Source: Actinomycetota bacterium
Lineage (GTDB): Bacteria > Actinomycetota > Thermoleophilia > Gaiellales > Gaiellaceae
Assembly (NCBI GenBank): GCA_003136795.1
Contig: PLDP01000215.1
Span: 1 to 5,155, forward strand
Direction: 5' to 3'
DNA: 5,155 nt
Under the pieces are notes generated by a model. The model was not told the origin of the DNA. It was given only the letters and a program-made list of their open reading frames with translations, and ran no database searches. The position numbers and the translations under genes were made by a program. Positions 5,153 to 5,155 of this stretch are shown here, in pieces. Within the stretch, counting starts at the first letter, position 1. Every line of letters starts with the position of its first letter.

Positions 5153-5155
5153 CGC

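Overview
This is a compact, very GC-rich window (codons almost always end in G or C). It has six protein genes and almost no spare DNA. The proteins, the mix of leaderless and Shine-Dalgarno starts and a SigR/SigH-type promoter in front of a thioredoxin reductase gene suggest a high-GC actinobacterium, perhaps an environmental, deep-branching lineage such as Thermoleophilia. That placement is an inference from style, not from a marker gene. I see no rRNA, tRNA, mobile element, CRISPR array or phage gene.

Region 1 (1-2380) looks like a sugar or polyol catabolism locus. A TIM-barrel sugar phosphate isomerase/epimerase-like gene runs leftward off the window. Facing away from it is a two-gene operon: a second, smaller TIM-barrel isomerase/epimerase and a Gfo/Idh/MocA NAD(P)-dependent oxidoreductase, overlapping by ATGA. 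The 31-bp gap between the divergent genes holds two back-to-back -10 boxes, each exactly 6 nt from a start codon. This points to leaderless transcripts both ways. The leftward gene appears to start on ATC.

Region 2 (2377-4283, leftward) holds trxB (thioredoxin reductase, TTG start with a strong Shine-Dalgarno) and then a CorA-family divalent cation channel, 29 bp downstream. The CorA gene ends against the oxidoreductase gene, and the two share the palindrome CTAG as overlapping stop codons. It also has its own leaderless-type -10 box and a small hairpin around its GTG start.

Region 3 (4284-5155) is an 89-bp divergent promoter region followed by a membrane-anchored di-heme cytochrome c gene. 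On the trxB side the gap has GGAAC-N18-GTT, which fits the actinobacterial disulfide-stress ECF sigma factors SigR/SigH. On the cytochrome side it has TGGACG-N17-TAGTCT. The two promoters overlap by 10 bp, so oxidative-stress expression of trxB and expression of the cytochrome may compete.

No wholly new system is evident. The points most worth a second look are the mirrored leaderless promoter with its ATC start, the SigR-type trxB promoter overlapping the cytochrome promoter, and the hairpin over the CorA start.
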